Source: Pseudomonas putida W15Oct28 (GTDB lineage: Bacteria; Pseudomonadota; Gammaproteobacteria; Pseudomonadales; Pseudomonadaceae). Taken from it: DNA of 64,000 bases. Below, in pieces: positions 41,901 through 51,200 of the stretch. Under the pieces are notes generated by a model, which made no database searches, was not told the DNA's origin, and saw only the letters and a program-made list of their open reading frames with translations. Made by a program: the position numbers and the translations under genes. The number at the start of each line of letters is the position of its first letter. The stretch's first letter is position 1. Where the stretch lies: NCBI RefSeq assembly GCF_000708715.2, contig NZ_JENB01000007.1:124001-188000 (forward strand). The letters run 5' to 3'.

Positions 41901-42133
41901 TGACCTCGCTGGCGTTCATCCTCGGCGTGGTACCGTTGACCATCGCCAGTGGCGCCGGTGCCGGCAGCCAGCACGCCATCGGTACCGGTGTGATCGGCGG
42001 CATGATCAGTGCGACCGTGCTGGCTATCTTCTGGGTACCGCTGTTCTTCGTCGCAGTGTCGTCGCTGTTCGGCAGCAAAGAGCCGGAAAAAGACGCCACC
42101 CCTGAAACTCCACGTTATGAGGCTGGGCAATGA
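38981..42133 (+). CDS. ttgB: TtgB, RND multidrug/solvent efflux transporter
   Basis: A 1050-residue HAE1-family RND transporter (AcrB/MexB orthologue), the exact known TtgB length. Twelve membrane segments and two large periplasmic loops. Signatures: [20 protein letters not shown] start, proton-relay Asp pair in [17 protein letters not shown] (near 407-408), [20 protein letters not shown], and the switch-loop region of the periplasmic domain. It uses proton motive force to export toluene, antibiotics and flavonoids. The last 4 bp overlap ttgC (ATGA). Confidence 0.98.
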   Translation: MSKFFIDRPIFAWVIALVIMLVGALSILKLPINQYPSIAPPAIAIAVTYPGASAQTVQDTVVQVIEQQLNGIDNLRYVSSESNSDGSMTITATFEQGTNADTAQVQVQNKLNLATPLLPQEVQQQGIRVTKAVKNFLLVIGLVSEDGTMTKDDLANYIVSNMQDPISRTAGVGDFQVFGAQYAMRIWLDPAKLNKFQLTPVDVKTAVAAQNVQVSSGQLGGLPAMPGTQLNATIIGKTRLQTAEQFEKILLKVNKDGSQVRLSDVAEVGLGGENYAVSAQFNGKPASGLAVKLATGANALDTAKALRQTIADLEPFFPPGVKAVFPYDTTPVVTESISGVIHTLIEAVVLVFLVMYLFLQNFRATIITTMTVPVVLLGTFGILAAAGFSINTLTMFAMVLAIGLLVDDAIVVVENVERVMSEEGLPPKEATKRSMEQIQGALVGIALVLSAVLLPMAFFGGSTGVIYRQFSITIVSAMGLSVLVALIFTPALCATMLKPVKKGEHHTAKRGFFGWFNRNFDRGVLGYERSVGTILRNKVPFLLAYALIVVGMIWLFARIPTAFLPEEDQGVLFAQVQTPAGSSAERTQVVVDQMREYLLKEEADTVASVFTVNGFNFAGRGQSSGMAFIMLKPWGERSAENSVFNLSQRAQQHFFSFRDAMVFAFAPPAVLELGNATGFDVFLQDRAGVGHAKLMEARNQFLAKAAQSKILMAVRPNGLNDEPQYQLTIDDERASALGVTIADINNTLSIALGASYVNDFIDRGRVKKVYIQGEPNARMSPEDLQKWYVRNGKGEMVPFSSFAKGEWTYGSPKLSRYNGVEAVEVLGAPAPGYSTGEAMAEVERIVGELPTGIGYSWTGMSYEEKLSGSQMPALFALSILFVFLCLAALYESWSIPIAVVLVVPLGIIGALIATSLRGLSNDVYFLVGLLTTIGLAAKNAILIVEFAKELHEQGRSLFDATIEACRMRLRPIIMTSLAFILGVVPLTIASGAGAGSQHAIGTGVIGGMISATVLAIFWVPLFFVAVSSLFGSKEPEKDATPETPRYEAGQ

Positions 42134-43584
42134 CCAAGTCTTTGTTGTCCCTGGCGGTAACCGCTTTCATTCTTGGCGGCTGCTCGCTGATCCCTGACTA
42201 CCAGACCCCGGAAGCACCGGTGGCCGCGCAGTGGCCGCAAGGCCCTGCGTACTCGCCGACCCAGTCGGCAGACGTTGCTGCAGCCGAACAGGGCTGGCGC
42301 CAGTTCTTCCACGACCCGGCACTGCAACAGCTGATCCAGACTTCGCTGGTCAACAACCGCGACCTGCGTGTCGCGGCGCTGAACCTCGACGCCTACCGTG
42401 CGCAGTACCGCATTCAACGTGCCGACCTGTTCCCGGCGGTTTCGGCCACCGGCAGCGGCAGCCGCCAGCGCACGCCAGCGAACATGTCGACCACTGGTGA
42501 ATCCAGCATCAATAGCCAGTACTCGGCCACTCTCGGCGTCAGCGCCTATGAGCTGGACCTGTTCGGCCGCGTGCGCAGCCTGACCGAGCAGGCCCTGGAA
42601 ACCTACCTGTCCAGCGAGCAGGCGCGTCGGTCCACGCAGATCGCCCTGGTGGCCAGCGTGGCCAACGCCTACTACACCTGGCAGGCCGACCAGGCGCTGT
42701 TCAAGCTGACCGAAGAAACGCTGAAGACCTACGAGGAAAGCTACAACCTCACCCGTCGCAGCAATGAAGTGGGTGTGGCTTCGGCACTCGACGTCAGCCA
42801 GGCGCGCACCGCCGTGGAAGGCGCCCGGGTCAAATACTCGCAGTACCAGCGCCTGGTCGCCCAGGACGTCAACAGCCTGACCGTGCTGCTGGGCACCGGC
42901 GTTCCTGCCAACCTGGCCAAGCCGCTGGAGCTCAATGCCGACCAGCTGGCCGAAGTACCGGCCGGCCTGCCGTCGGACATCCTCCAGCGTCGCCCGGACA
43001 TCCAGGAAGCCGAGCACCTGCTCAAGGCCGCCAACGCCAACATTGGTGCCGCCCGTGCAGCGTTCTTCCCGAGCATCAGCCTGACCGCCAACGCCGGTAG
43101 CCTGAGCCCCGACATGGGGCACCTGTTCGCGGGTGGCCAGGGCACCTGGCTGTTCCAGCCGCAGATCAACCTGCCGATCTTCAACGCCGGCAGCCTGAAG
43201 GCCAGCCTGGACTACTCGAAGATCCAGAAGGACATCAACGTCGCCAAGTACGAAAAAACCATCCAGACTGCCTTCCAGGAAGTCTCCGATGGCCTGGCCG
43301 CGCGCAAGACCTTCGAAGAGCAGTTGCAGGCTCAGCGCGACCTGGTGCAGGCGAACCAGGACTACTACCGCCTGGCCGAACGCCGCTACCGCATCGGTAT
43401 CGACAGCAACCTGACCTTCCTCGACGCCCAGCGCAACCTGTTCAGCGCCCAGCAGTCGCTGATTACCGACCGCTTGTCGCAGCTGACCAGCGAGGTCAAC
43501 CTGTACAAGGCGCTCGGTGGTGGCTGGTACGAGCAGACCGGGCAGGCCAACCAGCAGGCATCGGTGGAGACACCGAAAGGCTGA
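42130..43584 (+). CDS. ttgC: TtgC, outer-membrane channel of the TtgABC pump
   Basis: A 484-residue OprM/TolC-family lipoprotein: lipobox LGGC with Cys17 ([20 protein letters not shown]), two repeated efflux domains with long helices, and family motifs [20 protein letters not shown] and [20 protein letters not shown]. It forms the trimeric exit duct. The start overlaps the ttgB stop by 4 bp. The operon ends at a clear terminator 20 bp later. Confidence 0.97.
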   Translation: MTKSLLSLAVTAFILGGCSLIPDYQTPEAPVAAQWPQGPAYSPTQSADVAAAEQGWRQFFHDPALQQLIQTSLVNNRDLRVAALNLDAYRAQYRIQRADLFPAVSATGSGSRQRTPANMSTTGESSINSQYSATLGVSAYELDLFGRVRSLTEQALETYLSSEQARRSTQIALVASVANAYYTWQADQALFKLTEETLKTYEESYNLTRRSNEVGVASALDVSQARTAVEGARVKYSQYQRLVAQDVNSLTVLLGTGVPANLAKPLELNADQLAEVPAGLPSDILQRRPDIQEAEHLLKAANANIGAARAAFFPSISLTANAGSLSPDMGHLFAGGQGTWLFQPQINLPIFNAGSLKASLDYSKIQKDINVAKYEKTIQTAFQEVSDGLAARKTFEEQLQAQRDLVQANQDYYRLAERRYRIGIDSNLTFLDAQRNLFSAQQSLITDRLSQLTSEVNLYKALGGGWYEQTGQANQQASVETPKG

Positions 43585-43603
43585 TTGCGTTTGTAGCAGC
43601 ACC

Positions 43604-43629
43604 AAGCCCACCTTCGCGGTGGGCTTTTT
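43604..43629 (+). terminator. Intrinsic terminator of ttgABC
   Basis: AAGCCCACC-TTCGC-GGTGGGCTTTTT: a GC stem with T run just after ttgC. Confidence 0.9.
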
Positions 43630-43642
43630 GTTATCTGTTGCC

Positions 43643-43731
43643 TGTACCGGCCTCTTCGCGGGTATTGCACAGGTCATGAACCTTGCGCCGTACCTGTGGG
43701 AGCGGGTTCACCCGCGAAGAGGGCGATACAG
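43643..43731. repeat. REP pair, type A, with a truncated left arm
   Basis: The left arm reads CCGGCCTCTTCGCGGGTATT and then jumps to GCACAGG, lacking the GCCCGCTCCC part. The right arm CCTGTGGGAGCGGGTTCACC followed by CGCGAAGAGG is complete. An internal deletion has removed about half of one arm. Confidence 0.7.
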
Positions 43732-43926
43732 GAAAACAATTAACTAACTGGAACATTCCGTTCGATTATCGCCCCGTTCCGTTTGCGACGAATTGCCTCA
43801 CCCCCGCGCTTCCCCGCAACATCCCCTTACGCAACGTTGCCCAAGTTCATCAAAAAAGACCCGCACCTGCAGGCTCGACCCAGCAGTGCACCGGCTCGCC
43901 CCATAAAAACAAGAGATCCACGACAG

Positions 43927-45180
43927 ATGAGCACTTTGCAACCCGCACGCCAGCTGCTGCCCGGCCTGTTGGCCATGTCCTGCGCCTTCCCGCTGTTTGC
44001 AGCCGAAGGCGGTTTCATGGAGGACGCCAAGGCCACCCTCAACCTGCGCAACTTCTACATCAACCGCAACTTCGTCGACCCGGCCCACCCGCAGGGCAAG
44101 GCCGAAGAGTGGACGCAAAGCTTCATTCTCGACGCCCGCTCCGGCTTTACCCAAGGCACCGTCGGTTTTGGTGTGGACGTGTTGGGCATGTACTCGGTCA
44201 AGCTCGACGGCGGCAAAGGCACCACCAACACGAACCTGCTGCCGGTGCATGACGACGGCCGCCCGGCCGATGATTTTGGCCGCCTGGGCGTGGCGCTGAA
44301 AGCCAAATTGTCCGAAACCGAGCTGAAAGTCGGTGAATGGATGCCGGTACTGCCCATCCTGCGCTCGGACGATGGCCGCTCGCTGCCGCAAACCTTCCGC
44401 GGTGGCCAGTTGACCTCCAAGGAAATTGCCGGCCTGACGCTGTACGCCGGCCAGTTCCGCGGCAACAGCCCGCGCAACGACGCCAGCATGGAAGACATGT
44501 CGATGAACGGCAAAGGCGCGTTCACCTCCGACCGTTTCAACTTCGGCGGCGGCGAGTACACCTTCAACGACAAGCGCACCATGATCGGCCTGTGGGATGC
44601 CCAGCTCAAGGACATCTACCGCCAGCAGTACCTGAACCTGACGCACAGCCAGCCGCTGGGCGACTGGACCCTGGGCGCCAACCTGGGCTACTTCATCGGC
44701 AAGGAAGACGGCGCAGAGCGCGCCGGCAAGCTGGACAACCGCACCGCCTCGGCCATGCTTTCGGCGCGCTACCAGGGCCACACCTTCTACGTCGGCCTGC
44801 AGAAGGTCAGCGGTGACGATGCCTGGATGCGGGTCAACGGTACCAGTGGCGGCACCCTGGCGAACGACAGCTACAACGCCAGCTTCGACAATGCCAAGGA
44901 GCGGTCCTGGCAGGTGCGCCATGACTTCAACTTCGCTACCGTCGGCGTGCCAGGGCTGACCCTGATGAACCGCTACATCAAGGGTGACAACGTCACCGTG
45001 GGCAGCGTGGATGATGGCAAGGAATGGGCACGCGAGACCGAGCTGGCCTATGTGGTGCAGTCGGGCAGCTTGAAGGACCTGTCGGTCAAATGGCGCAACT
45101 CCACCATGCGCCGTGACTTCAGCACCAATGCGTTCGATGAGAACCGGTTGATTGTGAGTTACCCGCTGAATCTCCTTTGA
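43927..45180 (+). CDS. OprD-family outer-membrane porin (BenF/OpdK-like)
   Basis: A 417-residue OprD-family porin with a signal peptide (MSTLQPARQLLPGLLAMSCA, then FPLFAAEGGFMED with cleavage after the FAA). OprD features are ATLNLRNFYINRNF at the mature N-terminus, FILDARSGFTQGTVGFGVDV, GRLGVALKAKLSETELKVGE, RGGQLTSKEIAGLTLYAGQF, and a C-terminal strand ending LIVSYPLNLL. OpdK-branch porins take up benzoate, vanillate and similar aromatics, which fits the pca block nearby. The ATG at 43927 opens the signal peptide; the 48 codons upstream are intergenic. Confidence 0.92.
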   Translation: MSTLQPARQLLPGLLAMSCAFPLFAAEGGFMEDAKATLNLRNFYINRNFVDPAHPQGKAEEWTQSFILDARSGFTQGTVGFGVDVLGMYSVKLDGGKGTTNTNLLPVHDDGRPADDFGRLGVALKAKLSETELKVGEWMPVLPILRSDDGRSLPQTFRGGQLTSKEIAGLTLYAGQFRGNSPRNDASMEDMSMNGKGAFTSDRFNFGGGEYTFNDKRTMIGLWDAQLKDIYRQQYLNLTHSQPLGDWTLGANLGYFIGKEDGAERAGKLDNRTASAMLSARYQGHTFYVGLQKVSGDDAWMRVNGTSGGTLANDSYNASFDNAKERSWQVRHDFNFATVGVPGLTLMNRYIKGDNVTVGSVDDGKEWARETELAYVVQSGSLKDLSVKWRNSTMRRDFSTNAFDENRLIVSYPLNLL

Positions 45181-45183
45181 ATG

Positions 45184-45272
45184 CTTCGCGGGCACGCCCG
45201 CTCCCACAAGACCGCCACAGTTTTAAGAAGCTGTGCCGATCCTGTGGGAGCGGGCGCGCCCGCGAAGAGGCC
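45184..45272. repeat. Paired inverted REP element, type A
   Basis: Arms CTTCGCGGGCACGCCCGCTC followed by CCACAAG and the inverse CCTGTGGGAGCGGGCGCGCC, right after the porin gene. Confidence 0.9.
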
Positions 45273-45332
45273 AGAAGCCCATTCAAATAACTTAAAGATA
45301 TAAACAAATCCATAAACCTTCTTGGACGACAT

Positions 45333-45347
45333 AAGCTGTAACAGCTT
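45333..45347. promoter_or_regulatory. Palindrome upstream of the LysR gene
   Basis: AAGCTGT-A-ACAGCTT, perfect 7-bp arms, 36 bp before the LysR ATG in an AT-rich stretch. It is a possible autoregulatory site, and contains the T-N11-A spacing (T at 45337-45339 to A). Confidence 0.4.
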
Positions 45348-45382
45348 GAATAGGGCCCTGATTCCCGCCCCAGAGCCGTGAC

Positions 45383-46306
45383 ATGGACCTCCGCCAGCTG
45401 CGCTACTTCATCGCCCTCACCGAATACCGCAGTTTCGTCCGTGCCGCCGAGGCCATGGGCATCACCCAACCCGCCTTCAGCCGCGCCATCCAGGGCCTGG
45501 AACACACGTTCGGCTGCCCGCTGGTAGACCGCGCCAGCAAGGCCCTGCTGCCAACCCCAGAAGGCCTGGTGGTACTGCAACACGCCCGCCGCCTGGTGCA
45601 GGGCGCCGCGCAACTGAGCAACGAAGTGCTGCAAATGACCAAGCTCGACGCCGGCGAGCTGCATTTCGGCAGTGGCCCGGCGCTGGCCGTGCGCCTGGTC
45701 CCCGACGCCTTGCGCCACTTCATCGAGCGCCACCCGGGCATCCGCACTTCGCTGCTGGTGGACAATGCCGAACGCCTGGGCCAGGCCCTGCGCCGTGAAC
45801 AGATCGAGTTTTTCGTCGACGATATCCGCCCGTTCGAAGCCGACCCCAACTTCCACACCGAGCCCCTGTCGCCACGCCCCGGCCTGTTCTTCTGCCGGCC
45901 GGGCCACCCGTTGCTGGCCAAGGACAGCCTGTCGACCAACGATTTGTTCAGCTACCCGCTGGCCAGCGCCCTGCTCGCCCCCGGCGTGCGCAAGCGCCTG
46001 GCCAACCTGAGCGGGCGCAGCGACTTCCTCCCGCACCTGCAGACCGAGCACCTGGCCATACTGCGCAGCGTGGTGCAGGCCAGCGACGCCATCGGCACGG
46101 CCAGCGAGGAGGCCGTGGCCGAAGACCTGGCCGCAGGCACACTGGTACGCCTGCACTGGCGCAACCTGCCGCCGGCGCTGGAGGTGTTGAGTGTGCGCTG
46201 CGGGGTGGTCAGCCGTAGCGGTTACCGGTTGTCGCCGGCGGCGCGGGCGATGATCGAGACACTGGTGGGGCTGGATACGCCAGTAAGGGCTGCTGCCATT
46301 CGCTGA
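45383..46306 (+). CDS. LysR-family regulator
   Basis: A 307-residue LysR regulator: HTH 1-60 (MDLRQLRYFIALTEYRSFVR; AAEAMGITQPAFSRAIQGLE) and a substrate-binding domain 90-295 (LHFGSGPALAVRLVPDALRH; FFVDDIRPFEADPNFHTEPL). Neither neighbour is divergent from it, so the target cannot be read from gene order; the upstream porin gene on the same strand and the downstream Mpo1-like gene are candidates. Confidence 0.92.
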   Translation: MDLRQLRYFIALTEYRSFVRAAEAMGITQPAFSRAIQGLEHTFGCPLVDRASKALLPTPEGLVVLQHARRLVQGAAQLSNEVLQMTKLDAGELHFGSGPALAVRLVPDALRHFIERHPGIRTSLLVDNAERLGQALRREQIEFFVDDIRPFEADPNFHTEPLSPRPGLFFCRPGHPLLAKDSLSTNDLFSYPLASALLAPGVRKRLANLSGRSDFLPHLQTEHLAILRSVVQASDAIGTASEEAVAEDLAAGTLVRLHWRNLPPALEVLSVRCGVVSRSGYRLSPAARAMIETLVGLDTPVRAAAIR

Positions 46307-46363
46307 GCTGATGATAGTGGTGGCTGCGGGCTATCCTGATCACTATCAGGTCACTGGTTGCTT

Positions 46364-46470
46364 GTACTGGCCTCTTCGCGGGCTTGCCCGCTCCCACAGG
46401 TAATCCACCAGGTTTGAAAAGTGTGGTGATCCTGTGGGAGCGGGCAAGCCCGCGAAGAGGCCGGTACAGG
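46364..46470. repeat. Paired inverted REP element, type A
   Basis: Arms TGTACTGGCCTCTTCGCGGG followed by CTTGCCCGCTCCCACAGG and the inverse ending CGAAGAGGCCGGTACAGG. It lies 30 bp before the Mpo1-like ATG, so within that gene's leader or promoter. Confidence 0.92.
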
Positions 46471-46500
46471 CAAAACAAAGCTGAACAGGGAGGCACAACA

Positions 46501-47025
46501 ATGAAAACCCTCGTCGACCACCTGAGCCAATATGCCAGCTACCACCGCGACCCACGCAACATCGCCACCCACTTCGTCGGCATCCCGATGATCGTGCTGG
46601 CAGTCACTATCTTGCTATCGCGCCCTGGCGGGGAAGTGGCAGGCATGTGGCTGTCCCCTGCCCTGCTGGCAGCGGCGGCTTCGGTATGGTTCTACCTGCG
46701 CCTGGACCTGCGCTTCGGGCTGGTGATGGGGCTGCTGCTGGGCCTGTGCCTGTGGGTCGGCCAGGTGCTGGCAGTACAGACGACAGCGCTGTGGCTTAGC
46801 GCCGGGCTGGGGGCATTCGTGGTGGGCTGGGTCATCCAGTTCGTCGGCCATTACTACGAAGGCCGCAAACCTGCATTTGTCGACGATGTCAGTGGCCTGA
46901 TCATCGGGCCGCTGTTCGTGGTGGCAGAAGCGGCGTTCATGCTGGGCCTGTGCCCGGCCCTGAAACAGGCCGTAGAAAACAACGCAGGCCCGGTAGCCAT
47001 GCGTCAGAAGAACACGGCAATGTAA
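46501..47025 (+). CDS. Mpo1/DUF962-family membrane protein
   Basis: A 174-residue protein with four to five membrane segments. Family motifs are YASYHRDPRNIATHFVGIPM near residue 12 and FVGHYYEGRKPAFVDDVSGL near residue 115, whose His residues ligate iron in the yeast homologue Mpo1, a dioxygenase for alpha-oxidation of 2-hydroxy fatty acids. The bacterial role is not established; a lipid or 2-hydroxy-acyl substrate is an inference. The ATG at 46501 follows AGGGAGG, a strong ribosome site; the upstream frame runs through a REP pair. Confidence 0.88.
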   Translation: MKTLVDHLSQYASYHRDPRNIATHFVGIPMIVLAVTILLSRPGGEVAGMWLSPALLAAAASVWFYLRLDLRFGLVMGLLLGLCLWVGQVLAVQTTALWLSAGLGAFVVGWVIQFVGHYYEGRKPAFVDDVSGLIIGPLFVVAEAAFMLGLCPALKQAVENNAGPVAMRQKNTAM

Positions 47026-47035
47026 ACATCCCACG

Positions 47036-47127
47036 GCCCTATCGCCGGCAAGCCAGCTCCCACAGGGAATTCACTGCCCTCAAGCCTGATGCAATCCCTG
47101 TGGGAGCTGGCTTGCCGGCGATAGGGC
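47036..47127. repeat. Paired inverted REP element, type C
   Basis: Perfect arms GCCCTATCGCCGGCAAGCCA followed by GCTCCCACAGGGA and the inverse, between the convergent Mpo1-like gene and pcaC. Confidence 0.93.
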
Positions 47128-47138
47128 CAGTGCAGGCA

Positions 47139-47534
47139 TTACTGCTCTCGAGACTCTACACCCAGCTCGTCCCACACCGATTCGGCCATGTGGAAGGTGG
47201 CGTTGGCCGCCGGAATACCGCAATAGATCGCGCTCTGCATCAGCACTTCCTTGATCTCGTCACGGGTCACGCCATTGTTGGCCGCGGCGCGCAGGTGCAG
47301 TTTCAGCTCGTCGTTGCGGTTCATGCCGATCAGCATGGCGATGGTGATCAGGCTGCGGGTATGACGTGGCAGGCCCGGGCGGGTCCAGATATCACCCCAG
47401 GCGTGGCGGGTGATCATTTCCTGGAACTCGCCGTTGAAGTCATTGAGCTTTTCCAGGCTGCGGTCCACGTGGGCATCGCCCAGTACCGCACGGCGCACTT
47501 GCATGCCGGCGTCGTAACGTTGTTTCTCATCCAT
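47139..47534 (-). CDS. pcaC: 4-Carboxymuconolactone decarboxylase
   Basis: A 131-residue cytoplasmic enzyme that decarboxylates gamma-carboxymuconolactone to beta-ketoadipate enol-lactone in protocatechuate degradation. Family features are MDEKQRYDAGMQVRRAVLGD at the start, EFQEMITRHAWGDIWTRPGL and RSLITIAMLIGMNRNDELKL, with LRAAANNGVTRDEIKEVLMQ in the AhpD/CMD fold. It is the last gene of pcaTBDC, 10 bp after pcaD. The ATG at 47534 gives the usual length. Confidence 0.97.
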   Translation of the reverse strand: MDEKQRYDAGMQVRRAVLGDAHVDRSLEKLNDFNGEFQEMITRHAWGDIWTRPGLPRHTRSLITIAMLIGMNRNDELKLHLRAAANNGVTRDEIKEVLMQSAIYCGIPAANATFHMAESVWDELGVESREQ

Positions 47535-47544
47535 GGCGTTGTCC

Positions 47545-48336
47545 TCAGTGAGCCAGCAGGAAGTCGAGCACGCGGCGGCTGAACGCCTCACCGATTTCGA
47601 CGTTGGACAGGTGCGCTGCCGGGAAGTCGACGTATTCGGCACCTTCGATACCGGCCTGCATGAAGCGGCCATGTTCAGGGGTGGTGACCACGTCTTCGGT
47701 GCCGGCAACGATCAGCGCGGGCACCTGGATGCGGCCCAGTTGCTCACGGTAATCGGCATCACGCACGGCTGCGCAGTTTCCGGCATAACCCTGCGGGCTG
47801 GTTTGCGCCAGCATCTGGCAAATGCGCTGGGCTTGCTCAGGCTGGGCCTGGGCAAAGCCTGGGGTGAACCAGCGGGCGATGGAGCCGTCGCGCAGGTCGA
47901 CCATGGCCTGCTGGCCACCTTTGAGCACGGTGTCGATACGGGTGTTCCACACCTCGTCATTGGCGATCTTGGCGGCGGTGTTGCACAGGGTCAGGCTGTG
48001 CAGGCGCGGGCCTGCGTTGATGCCCAGCCACTGGCCAATCAGGCCACCCATCGACAGGCCGACGAAATGTGCCTTCTGGATGTCCAGGCCATCGAGCAGG
48101 GCCAGCACGTCACCGCCCAGCTGTTCGATGCTGTAAGGGCCTTCGGTGACCAACGAGGCACCATGGCCACGGGTGTCGTAGCGCAGCACGCGAAAGTGCT
48201 GGCTCCACAGCGGAATCTGGGTGTCCCACATGCCCAGGTCGGTACCCAGGGAGTTGGACAGGACCAGCACCGGGGCGTTTTCCGGGCCATCGATCTGGTA
48301 GTTCAAAACGCCATCGGCCAGTTGCAAATGCGCCAC
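47545..48336 (-). CDS. pcaD: 3-Oxoadipate enol-lactonase
   Basis: A 263-residue alpha/beta-hydrolase that opens beta-ketoadipate enol-lactone to beta-ketoadipate. The nucleophile elbow is VGLSMGG, the oxyanion region SNSLGTDLGMWDTQ, the acid is near ALIVAGTEDVVTTPEHG, and the catalytic His is in PAAHLSNVE. It sits between pcaB and pcaC with 10-12 bp gaps, as in other P. putida pca operons. Confidence 0.97.
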   Translation of the reverse strand: MAHLQLADGVLNYQIDGPENAPVLVLSNSLGTDLGMWDTQIPLWSQHFRVLRYDTRGHGASLVTEGPYSIEQLGGDVLALLDGLDIQKAHFVGLSMGGLIGQWLGINAGPRLHSLTLCNTAAKIANDEVWNTRIDTVLKGGQQAMVDLRDGSIARWFTPGFAQAQPEQAQRICQMLAQTSPQGYAGNCAAVRDADYREQLGRIQVPALIVAGTEDVVTTPEHGRFMQAGIEGAEYVDFPAAHLSNVEIGEAFSRRVLDFLLAH

Positions 48337-48347
48337 AGCAGTCTCCT

Positions 48348-49700
48348 TCAGGCAGTGAAATGTTGATGTTCGGATACGGCGCGCGCCACCCAGACGCGGG
48401 CCTGGCCCAGGTAATGGGCAGGGTCGAGCAGGCGATCAAGTTCTTCGGCAGACAGCTCGGCACTGACCTGCGGTTCGTCACCCAGCACCGCACGCAGGTG
48501 GCGCTGTTCGGCCACGGCGCGCTGGCAGCATTGCTCCAGCAGGTGGTGGGCACGGTCGCGGCCCAGGCGTTGGGCGAGGACGATACTCACCGCTTCTGCC
48601 AGCACCAGCCCTTGGGTCAGGTCGAGGTTACGGCGCATGCGCGCTGCGTCCACTTCCATGCCCTCGGCAATCACCTGGGCCTGGCGCAGTGCACCGGAGA
48701 CCAGGCAGCAGATGTCCGGGAGGGTTTCCCATTCGGCATGCCACAGGCCCAGGCTGCGCTCGTGCTCCTGGGGCATGGCGGCGAACAGCGTCGACACCAG
48801 CCCCGGCACGCGGGTCGCGGCACCGATCAGCACCGCAGCGCCCACCGGGTTGCGTTTGTGCGGCATGGTCGAAGAGCCGCCCTTGCCCGGCGCGGAAGGC
48901 TCGAATACCTCCCCCGCCTCGGTTTGCATCAGCAGGCTGATATCGCGGCCGAACTTGCCCAGGCTGCCGGCCACCAGGCCCAGCACCGAGGCAAACTCCA
49001 CCAGGCGATCACGCTGGGTGTGCCAGGGTTGCTCGGGCAGGGTCAGCTTCAGTTGCTCGGCCAGGGCCTCGGCCACCGGCATCGCCTTGCTGCCCAGCGC
49101 GGCCAGGCTGCCCGAAGCACCGCCAAACTGCAGCACCAGCAGGCGCGGGCGCAGTTCCTGCAGGCGCTGACGGTGGCGGGTCAGAGCCCCCAGCACGCCA
49201 GCCAGTTTCATGCCCAGGGTCACCGGGGTCGCATGTTGCAGCCAGGTGCGGCCCACCATTGGCGTATCGGCGTGCTTCAAGGCCTGCTGCGACAAGGTAT
49301 CGGCCAGTTTGCCCAAGTCGGCTTCGATCAGGTCGAGGGCATCGCGCAACTGCAGGACCAAGCCGGTGTCCATCGCGTCCTGGCTGGTGGCGCCCAGGTG
49401 CACATAGCGCTCGGCCTCGGGTACGCCACTGGCAATCACCTTGCCCAACGCCTTCACCAGCGGGATTGCCGAGTTGCCAGCGGTGGCGATGGCATTGGCC
49501 AGCGCAGCCACGTCATAGCGCTCGGCCTGGCATGCCGCCTCAATGGCAGCCACGGCGCTGTGCGGGACCAGCCCGGCAGCGGCTTCGGCACGGGCCAGCG
49601 CGGCTTCGAAATCGAGCATGCCCTGCAAGCGGCCACGGTCGGAGAAAATCTCGCGCATGGCCGGCGCGGTGAAGTAGGCGTCGAACAATTGGTTGGTCAT
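48348..49700 (-). CDS. pcaB: 3-Carboxy-cis,cis-muconate cycloisomerase
   Basis: A 450-residue fumarase/aspartase-superfamily enzyme that lactonises beta-carboxy-cis,cis-muconate. The superfamily signature GKGGSSTMPHKRNPVGAAV is near residue 270, with VHLGATSQDAMDTGLVLQLR near residue 100 and GRTWLQHATPVTLGMKLAGV near residue 150. A usual length. It starts 9 bp after pcaT on the same strand. Confidence 0.97.
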   Translation of the reverse strand: MTNQLFDAYFTAPAMREIFSDRGRLQGMLDFEAALARAEAAAGLVPHSAVAAIEAACQAERYDVAALANAIATAGNSAIPLVKALGKVIASGVPEAERYVHLGATSQDAMDTGLVLQLRDALDLIEADLGKLADTLSQQALKHADTPMVGRTWLQHATPVTLGMKLAGVLGALTRHRQRLQELRPRLLVLQFGGASGSLAALGSKAMPVAEALAEQLKLTLPEQPWHTQRDRLVEFASVLGLVAGSLGKFGRDISLLMQTEAGEVFEPSAPGKGGSSTMPHKRNPVGAAVLIGAATRVPGLVSTLFAAMPQEHERSLGLWHAEWETLPDICCLVSGALRQAQVIAEGMEVDAARMRRNLDLTQGLVLAEAVSIVLAQRLGRDRAHHLLEQCCQRAVAEQRHLRAVLGDEPQVSAELSAEELDRLLDPAHYLGQARVWVARAVSEHQHFTA

Positions 49701-49709
49701 GCCACGTCC

Positions 49710-50999
49710 TTAGTCATCGTGGTGCAGGTACGCGGCCTGCTTCGGCAGGCGCAGGCTGAACAGGAAGGCAATCGCCATCATGGCCGTCACGTACCAGTAG
49801 AAAGTGTTTTCCATGCCCAGGGTCTTCAGGCCCAGGGCCACGTACTCGGCGGAGCCGCCGAATGCCGCGTTGGCCACCGCATAGGCCAGGCCCACACCCA
49901 GCGCACGCACCTGTGGCGGGAACATCTCGGCCTTCACCAGGCCGCTGATCGAGGTGTAGAAACTGACAATACACAACGCCAGGCTGATCAGCACGAAGGC
50001 CATGAACGGGCTGGTCACGGTTTTCAGCGCCATCAGCAGCGGCACGGTGCACAGGGTACCCAGCGCGCCAAACAGCAGCATCGAATTGCGCCGGCCGATG
50101 CGGTCGGACAGCATGCCGAAGAACGGCTGCACCACCATGAACAGGAACAGCGCGCCGGTCATCACATAGCTGGCGTTTTTCGCCGTCATCCCGGCGGTGT
50201 TGACCAGGTACTTCTGCATGTAAGTGGTGAAGGTGTAGAAGATCAGCGAACCGCCAGCGGTGTAGCCAAGCACGGTGATGAAGGCCGCCGCATGGTTGCG
50301 GAACAGGCCCTTGATGCTACCTGCATCTTTGTCGTTGCGGGCTTCGGCACTGCTGGTTTCGTGCAACGAGCGGCGCAGCATCAACGAGATCAGCGCGGCG
50401 ATGGCGCCGACCACGAACGGAATCCGCCAGCCCCAGGCGCGCAGTTCGTCCTCGGTGAGCAACTGCTGCAGGATCACCACCACCAGCACGGCCAGCAACT
50501 GGCCGCCGATCAAGGTGACATACTGGAACGAGGCAAAGAAGCCGCGCTGCCCACGCAGGGCCACTTCACTCATGTAGGTGGCAGTGGTGCCGTACTCGCC
50601 GCCCACCGACAGCCCCTGGATCAGGCGGGCCAGCAACAGCAACGCCGGGGCCCAGGTGCCAATGCTGGCGTAAGTGGGCAGGCAGGCGATCATCAGCGAG
50701 CCGAAACACATCATCAGCACCGAGATCATCAGGGAATTCTTGCGACCATGGCGGTCAGCGAGGCGGCCGAAGATCCAGCCACCAATGGGGCGCATCAAAA
50801 AGCCTGCGGCAAACACACCGGCCGTGTTCAACAACTGCACGGTGGGGTCGTCGGAGGGGAAGAAGGCCGGGGCGAAGTAGATTGCGCAGAAGGCGTAGAC
50901 GTAGAAGTCGAACCATTCCACCAGGTTGCCTGATGAGGCACCGACGATAGCGAAGATGCGCTTGCTGCGTTCTTCGCCGGTGTAATAGGTTGAGGTCAT
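49710..50999 (-). CDS. pcaT: PcaT, MFS dicarboxylate (beta-ketoadipate) transporter
   Basis: A 429-residue MHS-type MFS symporter with 12 segments: [20 protein letters not shown] near residue 20, [20 protein letters not shown] near residue 75, and [17 protein letters not shown] near residue 135. Within pca operons this position is PcaT, reported to carry beta-ketoadipate and related dicarboxylates. It heads the tight T-B-D-C run and is separated from pcaF by a 200-bp gap with a REP pair. Confidence 0.93.
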   Translation of the reverse strand: MTSTYYTGEERSKRIFAIVGASSGNLVEWFDFYVYAFCAIYFAPAFFPSDDPTVQLLNTAGVFAAGFLMRPIGGWIFGRLADRHGRKNSLMISVLMMCFGSLMIACLPTYASIGTWAPALLLLARLIQGLSVGGEYGTTATYMSEVALRGQRGFFASFQYVTLIGGQLLAVLVVVILQQLLTEDELRAWGWRIPFVVGAIAALISLMLRRSLHETSSAEARNDKDAGSIKGLFRNHAAAFITVLGYTAGGSLIFYTFTTYMQKYLVNTAGMTAKNASYVMTGALFLFMVVQPFFGMLSDRIGRRNSMLLFGALGTLCTVPLLMALKTVTSPFMAFVLISLALCIVSFYTSISGLVKAEMFPPQVRALGVGLAYAVANAAFGGSAEYVALGLKTLGMENTFYWYVTAMMAIAFLFSLRLPKQAAYLHHDD

Positions 51000-51097
51000 G
51001 ACGGTTTTACTCCTGGAGGGTCCTAGGTAAGTCTAGACATACCTGGTAACACACTCGTTCCGCTATCTGGCTGGCAATTGGCCTTGTGTCTAACAAG

Positions 51098-51193
51098 GCC
51101 GGCCTCTTCGCGAGCAAGCCCGCTCCCACAGGTTTTCGTTGTGCAGTGGGCAACGATCATCCTGTGGGAGCGGGCTTGCCCGCGAAGAGGCCA
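51098..51193. repeat. Paired inverted REP element, type A, inside the pca cluster
   Basis: Arms GGCCTCTTCGCGAGCAAGCC followed by CGCTCCCACAGG and the inverse CCTGTGGGAGCGGGCTTGCC, between pcaF and pcaT. If the two share a transcript, the hairpin could lower or stabilise downstream expression. Confidence 0.92.
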
Positions 51194-51200
51194 GTACAGG

